This document shows, one piece after another, positions 9,651-18,102 of a stretch of DNA of 64,000 nucleotides (its first letter is position 1; the number at the start of each line of letters is the position of its first letter). Under the pieces are notes generated by a model. That model did not search any database and was not told where the DNA came from. It worked only from the letters and a program-made list of their open reading frames with translations. The position numbers and the translations under genes were made by a program. The DNA lies in assembly GCA_965196605.1 (NCBI GenBank), contig CBDAKK010000008.1, positions 434,001-498,000 on the forward strand, in the 5' to 3' direction. The stretch is from CBDAKK01 sp965196605 (GTDB lineage Bacteria > Spirochaetota > Spirochaetia > WTKD01 > G963693115).

Positions 9651-10005
9651 AGCCTGTGTGCTAAAGCAGTAATGACATAGGATACTGTGTGCAAGTATGA
9701 AAATTGTATGGAAGTAAGTTTGTGTGAGTGCGCTGCTCACCATCCATGGGAAGCTACGCGGGTGGGGCTACGCCATAGGGAACAAGAGATAAAGCGCAAT
9801 ACCGCGTGAACCATGGCACAGACAATCGCGCGTGAGCGCAAAAGGTATTCGCTGAATGCTCGGGGGTGTGGGGGTATCCCCCACAGCGGCTTTTGCTATA
9901 AGCTCCATCTTTGTGTCGCGTTGCGACACTTATTTAATTGTTTCTAGCCGTTCACGCTTCGCGTTCTCGACTTTTTTTCTTTGGTACTCTTCTTTCTTTT
10001 CTTTT

Positions 10006-10082
10006 GATGCAAGCTCCATGTTTGCACCGCACAGCGGTGCTTATGCAATAGTTTGCATCCCCTCGCTACGCTCGTGAGCGTC
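10006..10082 (+). repeat. 77-bp nested-hairpin repeat core, copy 1
   Basis: The outer arms GATGCAA and TTGCATC enclose an inner perfect hairpin GCACCGC-ACA-GCGGTGC; a GC-rich tail 'CGCTCGTGAGCG' follows. Polypyrimidine and polypurine arms flank the core. Nearly identical 77-bp copies lie at 21004, 21440 and 26340. Confidence 0.9.
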
Positions 10083-10296
10083 GCACAAAAAGAAAAGAAA
10101 GAAAGTACAGCCGTCCGAGGCATCATCATATCGCGTCATGCGCAGTGGCAGCATGCAGTGTGCACACACATTGCGAAGCAAAATACATACGGCGTATAGC
10201 CTACTCGCGCGTAGCGCAGCACCGCGTCTTACCAACGGGGGGTGTGGGGGCTTGCCCTCACAAAGGCAAAGTACCACGCCTCACAAAAGGACGTCT

Positions 10297-12300
10297 TTAA
10301 ACCTCAGCGTGTGTGTTTTCAAACCACCGAAGGTATTGCTCAGCAATGGTGCGAGGGTGAAATTTTTGCATAATGGCGCGTTTTTCTCGCACAAGATCTG
10401 CATGATATCGTTCCTTGTTTTTCCAAAAATTCTGCACGTGTGTACAGAACGCGTCTTTATCCTTGCATGAGGCGTACCAAAGATCGCTTACAAACAACTC
10501 GCGCGCAATGGGTGTGTCTTGCATAATCACGGGTGTCTCTTGTAAAAAAGCCTCACAGGGCACAAGTCCAAAGCCCTCATCTTGGGAGGGGAACAAGACA
10601 ATGTCGGCGTATTTCATGTATGCGTACACGTCCATAATGTGCCCCAAAAAGTGTACCTGCTGCGCAAGCCCCAAACGCTGTACCAAAGCCTCCAGCTGCT
10701 TGCGCAAGGGGCCTGCTCCCGCAAGGTATAAGCGAGCATGGGGGTATGCCGTACAAAATTTTGCCATCATGTGCAACATATGCTCATGCCCCTTGCCTTT
10801 GTGTAGGCGCGAAGCGCAAAATAAAAGCGGTGCCTCGTCTGTCTTGTGCCCATAGGGGTTATGAGAAGTTTGCGCATACTCCACGGGGTTGTGCAGTACC
10901 GTGGACTTGAGTCGCCTATAGTTTTTTTTGCTAAAAAGCTGCGAGTAAGAATTAAGACAATCTTGTGAAACCGCACTTACCCCGTGAAAATGGGGAAGCA
11001 TGCTTGTAAGTGCAAGGCGCGTTAAAGCAGAAAAGTAGGAAAACTTATTGTGTAATGTTGCCAATAGTGCGGTGTTTTTGTGCAGCGACTTCGCGCGCTT
11101 ATACGCGGCACAGGCAATAATATACGCTCTTCCAAGATGCGCGTGCATAATATCCGGTGAGGTTTTTTCAATGAAATCACGCAACTTTTTTGCAGCCTTC
11201 AGCACCGCTAGTTTTTTGCACTCAAGAGAAACAAGCGCTATGCCCATTTCTGAGAGCTTTTGTGCAGCGTTGCTACTTTTTATTGGCTCTATGCAGAGAA
11301 ACCTAATATCGTATTTTTTTTGCATGTATGGAGCAAGCAGAAAAAATATTTTTGAGACCGCGCTCTCATCGAGTGCCGTGGTAATCCAAAGCAGTTTCTT
11401 TTTTGCACTCTTAGGCGCTTTGGCTTTCATCTCATCAGCGGCAGGCTGCGCAGCCTCACGCGTAGTTTTTTTATTTGCATACTTCAGTGCGCGCAGAGCA
11501 TCTTGAATCTTCAGTGGTAGCAGCATGCGCACATATCGCTTAGAGTATTCCTTCGCAACAAAAAGACCAACACGCAAAAAATCACGCATACTAGGGTAGA
11601 GTTCTCGTTGTATGCGTATGCGCTCGCGCATCATACTTGCAAAATTATTGGTAGAGTAGCCCTGCGCTTGCACCGTTACAATGCGTTCATCAGAAAAAAA
11701 AATTTTCTTTCCCGTTTTAAGCACGCGCGCCATTTGGTGAGCGTCTGCGCACACCTTGTAGCGCAGGTCAAACAAGTGTTGCATGGCCACATGCTTGCGT
11801 ATAAAAAGCGCTTGGTGAGAAGTCGGCATGGCGCAGGGCAGAGCATTTTGTGAAACCACATTTTTGGGCACAAGGCCATTTCGCAAATTTTCGTAAAAGG
11901 CAGCGGCGACATAGGCATAGTCTTTCCTTTCGTCTGCAAAATCACCATAGCGCTCCATAGCACTGCGCACGCGCATGAGCGCCGTGGCATCGCAAAAGAC
12001 ATCGCCCGTGTTCAAAAACAAGATCCAGTCGCCGTGAGCATCTCCTATGCCCTTGTTCATTGCATCGTATATTCCCGTATCTTCGCCACACACATGGCGC
12101 ACCGCATGCGCGTCTTTTTCGCCTGCACAGGCTTGTACACACATGCGTACTTGGGGCAAAAAGCCCCCATCAATTACCAAAACGTCTAACGCGGCCTTGG
12201 GTATGCTTTGCGCACATACAGACAAAAGCGTTGTTTGCAAGCCCTCGACATCATCTTTTACCACGGTTACAACGCTAAAAAGCGGCTTCTCTTCTCGCAT
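10297..12300 (-). CDS. Two-domain glycosyltransferase (GT2 fused to GT4)
   Basis: The N-terminal ~250 residues form a family 2 glycosyltransferase: 'FSVVTVVKDD' start, 'VIDGG', 'GEDTGIYDAMNKGI' and 'GDWILFLNTGDVF'. A Lys/Ala-rich linker follows. The C-terminal ~360 residues form a family 4 enzyme with 'HAHLGRAYIIA', 'LHNPVEYA', 'FCASRLHKGKGHEHML', 'LYLAGAGPLRKQL' and the Glu-rich 'PSQDEGFGLVPCEAF'. It probably adds two successive sugars to a surface polysaccharide or glycolipid; donor and acceptor are unknown. The ORF is open to 12381, but I choose 12300 because CATTAT (12307-12312) ends 6 nt before that ATG and the GT2 fold starts right after it. No other polysaccharide gene is adjacent, which is unusual. 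Confidence 0.8.
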   Translation of the reverse strand: MREEKPLFSVVTVVKDDVEGLQTTLLSVCAQSIPKAALDVLVIDGGFLPQVRMCVQACAGEKDAHAVRHVCGEDTGIYDAMNKGIGDAHGDWILFLNTGDVFCDATALMRVRSAMERYGDFADERKDYAYVAAAFYENLRNGLVPKNVVSQNALPCAMPTSHQALFIRKHVAMQHLFDLRYKVCADAHQMARVLKTGKKIFFSDERIVTVQAQGYSTNNFASMMRERIRIQRELYPSMRDFLRVGLFVAKEYSKRYVRMLLPLKIQDALRALKYANKKTTREAAQPAADEMKAKAPKSAKKKLLWITTALDESAVSKIFFLLAPYMQKKYDIRFLCIEPIKSSNAAQKLSEMGIALVSLECKKLAVLKAAKKLRDFIEKTSPDIMHAHLGRAYIIACAAYKRAKSLHKNTALLATLHNKFSYFSALTRLALTSMLPHFHGVSAVSQDCLNSYSQLFSKKNYRRLKSTVLHNPVEYAQTSHNPYGHKTDEAPLLFCASRLHKGKGHEHMLHMMAKFCTAYPHARLYLAGAGPLRKQLEALVQRLGLAQQVHFLGHIMDVYAYMKYADIVLFPSQDEGFGLVPCEAFLQETPVIMQDTPIARELFVSDLWYASCKDKDAFCTHVQNFWKNKERYHADLVREKRAIMQKFHPRTIAEQYLRWFENTHAEV

Positions 12301-12459
12301 GTTGTAATAATGATATTTGTTTTTTACAAGGAGCACTAGGGGAGTACTTGGACTTTGTGGCATGTGCCATGAGTTATGCATGCGCTGCTACCAATAGTAA
12401 ATAAGTAGACAAGGTATTACGACATGTGGTATTGAAGCGGTATTGAAAAAGAGGACGTT

Positions 12460-13434
12460 TTAATTCGATGGCTTTTTCGCAATGAGGTAGGGTGCGCCTG
12501 TCTTTGCGTCTATCGCGTTGTTTATGATGAGCGTGTTAACGTAGAGGTCTTCCGTGCGCCGTGGAACAATGCTTCTATTCCGTGGGTCGAGAATATCGTA
12601 GTTGCCAACTTGAAAGTAATAGTAGTAGGTGCCCTTATCTAGAGTTACATCTGCATAATAAAGGTTTTCTTGTTCAGGCGATTTTTGCATGCGTATGAGA
12701 AATGGGTCCCATGCGCTAAAATTGCCAACCACATATATGGGAACATGCTGTATTGTGGTAGCGTCCACCTCTTGTAGCGAAGTGTCGGTAAGCGTCTGAG
12801 GGTTCTCGATATCGAGGTATAAGAAAAACCGTAGCTGCTTTTTCTTGCTGTTGTACACAAAGGATGGAAAGAACATGCGCGGTAAGGGGGACATGGTGCT
12901 TGTCGAAACATGGACGTTGTTTTCATCTATGAGTGAATTGGGATTTTGGTAGTCATGCGTCCAAACGCCATTTATCACTAACCGGTATTGTAGCGTTGTT
13001 GCGGTTTCTTTTTTGGGGAGAATGTAGACTAAGATTTTTGGGTTGCTTTTTAAGCGTACAAAATGGTGTGTTTGTGCATACTGTTCATCAGCAAAGGCTA
13101 TGGATGCCCGCGCGTCTTCCGATTTGTCGTAGTGTGTGAATATGAAGTACTTTCCGTACGAAAATGGCGCGGTGGGTGACTTTATACTTGCGAGTATCGT
13201 GTAGAGCATGCTATCTAAAAGGGCTTCTTGCGTAACTTTTTCTATTCCACCGCGTGGGAATGGTTCGCGTATTATGCCAGTGATTGTCTGAGCAAGAGAA
13301 CCTGCTCTGCCTGTAGTTCCTGTATCTTGGGCATGGGCGCTGTGTGCCATAAACACGGCTAGGAGAAACACTGTGATAATTGACGCTGCTTTTTTGCTTA
13401 GAGAAAAAGAAAAGCCGACTGCATGCATGTTCAT
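12460..13434 (-). CDS. Exported protein with a C-terminal CBM48/AMPK-type glycogen-binding domain
   Basis: This 324-residue protein has a clear signal peptide, likely cut after 'AHSAHA', so it is periplasmic or surface-exposed. The N-terminal half is an unrecognised domain. Residues ~225-285 ('VPIYVVGNFSAWDPF', 'YYADVTLDKGTYYYYFQVG') match the early-set beta-sandwich of AMPK-beta/isoamylase N-termini, which bind glucans. No catalytic glycosidase domain is visible, so a binding or scaffold role is more likely than catalysis. It sits alone, with the glycosyltransferase downstream and the acyl-CoA synthetase upstream on the same strand. The start at 13434 was chosen over an ATG two codons later without strong evidence. 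Confidence 0.7.
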   Translation of the reverse strand: MNMHAVGFSFSLSKKAASIITVFLLAVFMAHSAHAQDTGTTGRAGSLAQTITGIIREPFPRGGIEKVTQEALLDSMLYTILASIKSPTAPFSYGKYFIFTHYDKSEDARASIAFADEQYAQTHHFVRLKSNPKILVYILPKKETATTLQYRLVINGVWTHDYQNPNSLIDENNVHVSTSTMSPLPRMFFPSFVYNSKKKQLRFFLYLDIENPQTLTDTSLQEVDATTIQHVPIYVVGNFSAWDPFLIRMQKSPEQENLYYADVTLDKGTYYYYFQVGNYDILDPRNRSIVPRRTEDLYVNTLIINNAIDAKTGAPYLIAKKPSN

Positions 13435-13487
13435 ACAATCGGCGTAATTTCTCTTGTGGTAGAGAGTAATTTTACAATAGCTACAAA

Positions 13488-15461
13488 CTAATAGAGGTCT
13501 TTTATCATATCTTCATATTTTTCGAGTATGAAGTGACGCTTGAGTTTCAAGGTTTGCGTCAGCTCTACCCCAACTTCAAACTCATGCGGCAGTATGGCAT
13601 AACTTACCACGCGTTCATAAGCGTTGAGGTGCGTGTTGCATGTTGCAACTACTTCAGACATAAGAGTGCGCACGGCATTTGAGCTACTTATTTGCTTGTT
13701 TGAGTCGTAGGCAATTTCATTGCTCTGCGCGTATTCTTTGAGCATTTCAAAATCTGGAACTATAAGTGCAACTATGTATTTTTTGTCTTGCCCAAACACT
13801 ATGGCATTGTCTATGTGCTCGGATTCTTTGAGTATGTTTTCTACCCGTGTAGGCGAAACGTTCTCTCCTGTTTTTAGCACCAGCGTCTCAGTAGCGCGTC
13901 CTACTATTTTTATAGCACCGTCTGAATCGTGAACAACAATGTCGCCTGTGTTCAACCAGCCATCTTTGTCGAGTACTGCTGCGGTTGCTTCCGGATCTTT
14001 GTAGTAGCACTGCATAACTTGCGGGCTCCGCACATGGAGTACGCCCGGCACTCCATAAGAAACAATGCGCCCCGTTTTTTCATCCACCACTTTATACTCA
14101 ACACCCGCAAGCAACTTGCCTATGCTGTTTGCTTCAGGACGTGTCTGGTTTCTCACCGAGAGCACGGGGGAGGTTTCGGTAAGCCCATAACCTTCGAGTA
14201 TTTTTATATTTGCCGCTTGAAAAAACCAATCCACATGATGTGGTAGTGCACCGCCTCCTGAAACACCGGCAAGAAAGCGCTTACCCAAGAGCTTGCGTAT
14301 TTTTTTGAAGACAAGCGTATCAAGGAGAAAACGCAGGGGAAAGAGCAAGAGAAACAAGGGGAGTGCCTTGAGTATTTCCAGTGAACGAGAGATGCGTCCT
14401 TTTTCTTCTAGACTTGTGTAACGAACGTAGGTGTTGTACAAAACGTGTTTCAAATACGCTTGTTTCTTTCCTACCGCGACAGCAACTTTGAAAATATGCT
14501 TTCGTATTGTTGAGCCATTGCGCACCTTTCGGTGAATTGCTGCATAAACGCCTTCCCAAATGCGCGGCACTGAAGTCATCCAATGAGCCTGTACGCTTTG
14601 CAAGTCCTCAAGCAGTACTTTCCCTATGGGCTTGGAGTATGCTATGGAACTACCTACGCCGAGCACTATGTATTGTATTTCACGTTCATAGGCATGCCAC
14701 AACGGGAGTACGCTTAAGAACACATGCTCGGGACGTAGCTGCAAGACTCTGGGTACTATGGCATCAATTTGAAATAGAAAGCCGCGGTGTGATAGGCACA
14801 CGCCTTTGGGGTGTGCGGTGGTGCCAGAGGTGTAAATTATAGTTGCGAGGTCGTCAATTTTCCCCGATGAAATGCTGTCCTTAACTGCTTGAATAGCGCT
14901 TTCGTTTATTTCAGAAGCAATAATGTCTTCATAAAGATACACGTCTGTCTCTTCATTCTTGTAGGCCTGCGCATCGTAGTCTTCCGGAGTGTCTAAAAGC
15001 AGAACAAACGAGAGTTGCTTTATAACTTTGGGGTCATGGTTTTTTACCAGTTTGTATACCGTAGCGTCTTCAAAAATGGCGCCCTTTGCTTCCGAGTGTT
15101 GGAGAATGTATGCAATTTCAGCAGCCACGGTGTCATTACCCCTTGGTACGTCTGCAGCGCCAAGTCCCAAAATGGCAAGGTCAAAGAGCAGCCATTCGGG
15201 CCTGTTCTGGCTTATGAGGGCTATTTTATCACCGCGTGCTACATTCAACTTTGTGCTCAGAAAGTGCGCGGTTCTATACACCTCATGCATAAATTCTTTA
15301 TAGCTCCGAGTGGTAAAAATACCCTCTTTGCTTTTGATATGCTGTGCTACTTCCAAAGGCCGTGTTTCAGCAATGGCCTGTATACGTTGGACTATGGTTG
15401 TAGATCCAGTTTTGTCTTTTGCAAATACATCGATGTTACTCACGTGGTGCCTCCCCAACAA
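13488..15461 (-). CDS. Long-chain acyl-CoA synthetase (AMP-forming)
   Basis: The enzyme activates fatty acids with ATP and CoA through an acyl-adenylate. The 657-residue length and motifs fit the long-chain FadD15/FAA-like family: P-loop 'TIIYTSGTTAHPKGV', 'GYGLTETSPVL', 'DGWLNTGDIV', and the C-terminal 'IKIVGRATETLVLKTGENVSP'. A hydrophobic segment at ~375-395 may touch the membrane. Its start overlaps the FabZ-like gene by 26 nt, so the pair is translated from one mRNA. A GTG at 15443 is an alternative start. The context suggests activation of exogenous or recycled fatty acids for lipid synthesis. Confidence 0.9.
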   Translation of the reverse strand: MLGRHHVSNIDVFAKDKTGSTTIVQRIQAIAETRPLEVAQHIKSKEGIFTTRSYKEFMHEVYRTAHFLSTKLNVARGDKIALISQNRPEWLLFDLAILGLGAADVPRGNDTVAAEIAYILQHSEAKGAIFEDATVYKLVKNHDPKVIKQLSFVLLLDTPEDYDAQAYKNEETDVYLYEDIIASEINESAIQAVKDSISSGKIDDLATIIYTSGTTAHPKGVCLSHRGFLFQIDAIVPRVLQLRPEHVFLSVLPLWHAYEREIQYIVLGVGSSIAYSKPIGKVLLEDLQSVQAHWMTSVPRIWEGVYAAIHRKVRNGSTIRKHIFKVAVAVGKKQAYLKHVLYNTYVRYTSLEEKGRISRSLEILKALPLFLLLFPLRFLLDTLVFKKIRKLLGKRFLAGVSGGGALPHHVDWFFQAANIKILEGYGLTETSPVLSVRNQTRPEANSIGKLLAGVEYKVVDEKTGRIVSYGVPGVLHVRSPQVMQCYYKDPEATAAVLDKDGWLNTGDIVVHDSDGAIKIVGRATETLVLKTGENVSPTRVENILKESEHIDNAIVFGQDKKYIVALIVPDFEMLKEYAQSNEIAYDSNKQISSSNAVRTLMSEVVATCNTHLNAYERVVSYAILPHEFEVGVELTQTLKLKRHFILEKYEDMIKDLY

Positions 15462-15864
15462 GACACATCCATGAGGCCTCGGCGCACAGTACGTCGCCTT
15501 TAAAAACCTTGCCCGACTGCTTTATCATGCGCGTGCTTATTGTATTATTGTTTATTTCGAACTGCACAGTGTCGTCAGGTAACACGGGCTTACGAAATTT
15601 TACCTTGTCTATGGTTGCTAAAAAAAACAAGTGCTCTTCGGCTATTTTGCCAAGTGCACGCACCCCTGCGCCGCCGCACTGCGCCATTGCTTCTACAAGA
15701 ATGACGCCCGGAACTATGGCGTACTGGGGAAAGTGCCCTTCAAAAAAGGCGCTGGTTTTTTCAAACTTCCGCGTTCCTCGTATGGTCTCTTCGCTTATAT
15801 GCGTGAGAGCATCGACAAATAAAAACGGGTTTCTATGCGGTATAAGAGCGGTTATTTCTTTCAT
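15436..15864 (-). CDS. FabZ-like 3-hydroxyacyl-ACP dehydratase
   Basis: This small hot-dog-fold protein carries 'LIPHRNPFLFVD' and the catalytic region 'GHFPQYAIVPGVILVEAMAQ', with the active-site His and Glu of FabZ dehydratases, which remove water from 3-hydroxyacyl-ACP in fatty acid elongation. The ORF extends to 15900, but the ATG at 15864 puts 'MKEITALIPHR' at the family's usual N-terminus and avoids overlapping recO. A TATCAT-like -10 (plus-strand 15872-15877) ends 7 nt before it, with no Shine-Dalgarno. It overlaps the acyl-CoA synthetase downstream. It could instead be a FabA/FabZ relative with another chain-length preference. Confidence 0.8.
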   Translation of the reverse strand: MKEITALIPHRNPFLFVDALTHISEETIRGTRKFEKTSAFFEGHFPQYAIVPGVILVEAMAQCGGAGVRALGKIAEEHLFFLATIDKVKFRKPVLPDDTVQFEINNNTISTRMIKQSGKVFKGDVLCAEASWMCLVGEAPRE

Positions 15865-15871
15865 AGTATTA

Positions 15872-15881
15872 ATGATACCAT
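15872..15881. promoter_or_regulatory. Overlapping divergent -10 boxes for fabZ-like and recO genes
   Basis: On the minus strand TATCAT (15872-15877) ends 7 nt before the fabZ-like ATG. On the plus strand TACCAT (15876-15881) ends 7 nt before the recO ATG. The start codons are only 24 bp apart, so both genes must have very short or no leaders and the two promoters should compete. Confidence 0.4.
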
Positions 15882-15888
15882 TGTAAGC

Positions 15889-16662
15889 ATGAAATGTCAT
15901 AGCCTTGTGCGCGGTGTGGTTGTTAGTACAACGGCGGTTGGTGAATCAAACAATAGTGTTGGCATTTACACGGAGCAGGGGCTTATCTACGCCATGGCTT
16001 ATGGCGGGCGCAGTCTAAAAAGCAAGCTCAGTGGCAGCAATGCGCTTTTTACCATGGGGCGTTTCGCGCTTGAAGAGAGCAAGGGACAATATTACAAAAT
16101 ATACGACGTCTTTGTTCATGAGCATTGTTACGAGCTTTCTGCTTCTTTGTCTTGTTACTACGCGGCATGTGTTTGTGTAGAGCTCGTGAAATATTTAGAG
16201 GGCTCACAGCATGATGCGCAGTTTAAGGCGCTGGTTGATGCCTTGCTGTATTTGCTTGGCCTCTGTAGGCGTGAGAAGGTCGAACATAAGCTTTGTACGC
16301 ACGCCACGCTTTTGGTTTATTTATTTCGTAGCCTTTGTTGCAATGGCTGGCATCCACAGCAACTGGAGCATTCACACCATGTGGGCACTGACCACTTTAG
16401 CCTTGACATGAGACAAGGAGCGTTTGTCCCCCTCGCTAGCGCTGGTTACAAAAGCACCATCAAACCCTACATCTCTCGCACATGCATTGACGCAGTGCAG
16501 CAAACACTTGCAAAGCCCTTTGCCATGAGCGTTGACCATGTTTGTGACAAAATGGCAAGTTCAGAGAAAAAGGAACTGAGCATTGCTGTGAAACACTTAT
16601 TGGAGACATGGCAGCTGGTCTTAGAGCGCACCTTTCGCGCTGCCCTTTTTGTCACTTCTTAA
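15889..16662 (+). CDS. recO: DNA repair protein RecO
   Basis: RecO loads RecA onto SSB-coated DNA in the RecFOR pathway and anneals single strands. The 257-residue product fits the family. It has an N-terminal OB-fold ('RGVVVSTTAVGESNNSVGIYTEQGLI', then a basic 'GGRSLKSKL'), a helical middle with 'YYAACVCVELVKYL', and a C-terminal helical part. The zinc-binding cysteines present in some RecO proteins are mostly absent; 'LCCNGWHPQ' and His-rich residues lie at that place. The open frame reaches back to 15835, but the ATG at 15889 starts at 'MKCHSLVRGVVV' as the family expects and leaves room for the divergent gene. Confidence 0.75.
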   Translation: MKCHSLVRGVVVSTTAVGESNNSVGIYTEQGLIYAMAYGGRSLKSKLSGSNALFTMGRFALEESKGQYYKIYDVFVHEHCYELSASLSCYYAACVCVELVKYLEGSQHDAQFKALVDALLYLLGLCRREKVEHKLCTHATLLVYLFRSLCCNGWHPQQLEHSHHVGTDHFSLDMRQGAFVPLASAGYKSTIKPYISRTCIDAVQQTLAKPFAMSVDHVCDKMASSEKKELSIAVKHLLETWQLVLERTFRAALFVTS

Positions 16663-16732
16663 AACTACTATTTTTCATCAATACAGGATTATTTGTGTTG
16701 TAATTGTAATGCACGACCCGTAGCTAAATTAC

Positions 16733-16738
16733 TATTAT
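16733..16738 (+). promoter_or_regulatory. -10 box directly before the 16745 lipoprotein start
   Basis: TATTAT ends 6 nt before the ATG at 16745. There is no Shine-Dalgarno sequence in the gap, so the mRNA is probably leaderless. A clear -35 box is not seen. Confidence 0.35.
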
Positions 16739-16744
16739 GTATAT

Positions 16745-17062
16745 ATGCAAAAACTATTTGCTTGTTTACGCTTAAGCCTATTAGGGGCGTTGTTTATTCT
16801 TACTTCCTGTGGCAATTTCAGCATTCCCCTCACCATAAAAAACGAGTACATTGAACCAATGTCTGAAGTAATAATAGGCACCGAATACGTTAAAAATATA
16901 GGAATAGGACAATCGAGGAAGGTGAAGTCTCCCGTAAACATGGTCTTAGTAACCGCCTATACTGCATCAAATGAAGTCGTTCATGGCATTTTTTACTTGT
17001 ATCTCCACAATGCTAACAATGTTTTAACCATTACTCGGCGAGGACGTATGGTACTCAAATAA
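16745..17062 (+). CDS. Small lipoprotein of unknown function
   Basis: This 105-residue product has a lipoprotein signal ending in 'LFILTSCGNF', so Cys22 should be lipidated. The mature part is ~80 residues, contains 'IPLTIKNEYIEPMSEVIIG' and alternating hydrophobic residues, and is probably a small beta-domain facing the periplasm. I recognise no family. It lies between recO and the ArsR-type regulator on the same strand but appears to have its own leaderless promoter. Confidence 0.65.
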   Translation: MQKLFACLRLSLLGALFILTSCGNFSIPLTIKNEYIEPMSEVIIGTEYVKNIGIGQSRKVKSPVNMVLVTAYTASNEVVHGIFYLYLHNANNVLTITRRGRMVLK

Positions 17063-17083
17063 GCCCTGCAGTCTTTTGTGCCC

Positions 17084-17125
17084 AATATGTATCATTAACA
17101 TATTCTCATAAGATTATATTATAAT
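17084..17125 (+). promoter_or_regulatory. Operator-like palindrome and promoter before the ArsR/methyltransferase gene
   Basis: AATATGT (17084-17090) and ACATATT (17098-17104) form a perfect 7-7-7 inverted repeat. TATAAT (17120-17125) follows and ends 6 nt before the ATG at 17132. The right half-site covers the expected -35 position, so a dimeric repressor bound there would block RNA polymerase. Autoregulation by the downstream ArsR-type protein is the simplest reading. Confidence 0.5.
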
Positions 17126-17131
17126 ACGTGT

Positions 17132-18067
17132 ATGAATTCAGAAGGCACGGCGCTGTTCCGGGTTTTAAGTGAAGTAAATAGGAGGAGAATTCTCTCGGCA
17201 TTGTACAATAGGGAGTTTTCGGTCCAAGATCTTCAAGACATGCTTCTCATCGGTCAAAGCACCATATCCGCGCACCTTGCGCAACTCAAGTTGAACAACC
17301 TTGTCTCTTCGCGCCGCAATGGCAGGTTTGTCTTGTACCGCATAGCTACGGGAGCAAACAGCTCGGTAGACACCTTTATAGAAGCCGTCATAGATTTTGC
17401 CAAGCAAGAAGCGTGGCACGAAAAAGACGAGCGCAAGATTGCCTTGTTTTTAAGAAAGAAAAACGAAGCCTCGCTTTCATTTTACGAGGGGGTAGAAACC
17501 CAAAATAAACGTTCGCCCGGTCAAACGGACTTTGCGCTTGCCATAGGGCTTATGCGTTCAATTCGCGCTAAGCGCATTGTTGACATAGGGTGTGGAGTAG
17601 GCAACTTGGTGCGGGAGTTCAGCTACTTAAACACCTCCGTTGTGGGCATAGACATTGAACAAAAGCAAATAGAACTTGCGCGCAAAATCCACATAAACGA
17701 GCAGACTCAGCGCTCCTTGTCGTTTTTGCTTGCAAGCGGCGAAGACACGCAGCAAAAAGATAAAAGCGCAGACATAGTGATATTCTCGCATTCGCTGCAT
17801 CACATAGAGCAGCCTCGCAAAGCCATTGCCGAAGGGTATCGCATCTTAGACGGAGGCGGAGTCATCATTATTATCGATTTGCAGAAACACGACGAGACAT
17901 GGACGCGCGATATTTACCGCGATGTTCACATGGGCTTTGAACAAGAAACCCTTGCGCAGTGGTTAGGCGATGCAGGGTTTCAGAACATCAAGGTGGATCT
18001 AGATTCCAGTGATGTGGACTTTCCTCAGTTTGAAACGCTTATAGCGACAGCAGAAAAAAGAATATAA
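17132..18067 (+). CDS. ArsR-family regulator fused to a SAM-dependent methyltransferase
   Basis: Residues ~1-85 are a winged helix of the ArsR type ('FRVLSEVNRRRILSAL', recognition helix near 'IGQSTISAHLAQLKLNNLV', wing 'SSRRNGRFVLYRI'). Residues ~145-311 are a class I methyltransferase with the SAM motif 'VDIGCGVGNLVREF', acidic 'VVGIDIE' and 'HSLHHIEQPRKAI'. Similar fusions are known near methionine-cycle genes, and here metE follows 35 bp downstream on the same strand. A likely role is a SAM/SAH-sensing repressor of methionine synthesis, but a true small-molecule methyltransferase is possible. The start has no Shine-Dalgarno; a TATAAT ends 6 nt before it and a palindrome overlaps the promoter. 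Confidence 0.85.
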   Translation: MNSEGTALFRVLSEVNRRRILSALYNREFSVQDLQDMLLIGQSTISAHLAQLKLNNLVSSRRNGRFVLYRIATGANSSVDTFIEAVIDFAKQEAWHEKDERKIALFLRKKNEASLSFYEGVETQNKRSPGQTDFALAIGLMRSIRAKRIVDIGCGVGNLVREFSYLNTSVVGIDIEQKQIELARKIHINEQTQRSLSFLLASGEDTQQKDKSADIVIFSHSLHHIEQPRKAIAEGYRILDGGGVIIIIDLQKHDETWTRDIYRDVHMGFEQETLAQWLGDAGFQNIKVDLDSSDVDFPQFETLIATAEKRI

Positions 18068-18102
18068 ATTCATTGTAATTAATAAACATTTAAGGAGTAT
18101 AC

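Larger units (their letters stand above)
9360..10290. repeat. Dispersed mosaic repeat block (copy 2), no gene
   Basis: This 0.9-kb gene-free block begins and ends with GC-rich hairpins: GTGGGGGAG/CCCCCAC-type with 'TTGGGTAAGACGC' at ~9438-9475, its inverted version at ~10235-10262, and a third at ~9868-9893. Inside are a 21-bp perfect inverted repeat (9585-9632), a mirror-repeat arm (9634-9650) and the 77-bp core (10006-10082). The segment ~9510-9600 reappears inverted at ~21100-21200, and ~9650-9900 resembles ~20635-20965. The ORFs seen here have no shared frame between copies, so I treat them as non-coding. Confidence 0.8.

Noticed and set aside
9366..9694. Overlapping ORFs of 60-104 residues in repeat block 2
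   Set aside because: They encode runs of Lys, Phe and Leu produced by the purine/pyrimidine arms, have no ribosome sites, and the frames are not kept in the other repeat copies.
18068..18102. SAM or cobalamin riboswitch before metE
   Set aside because: Only 35 bp separate metE from the upstream gene, too short for a riboswitch, and no riboswitch-like fold is visible before the regulator gene either.
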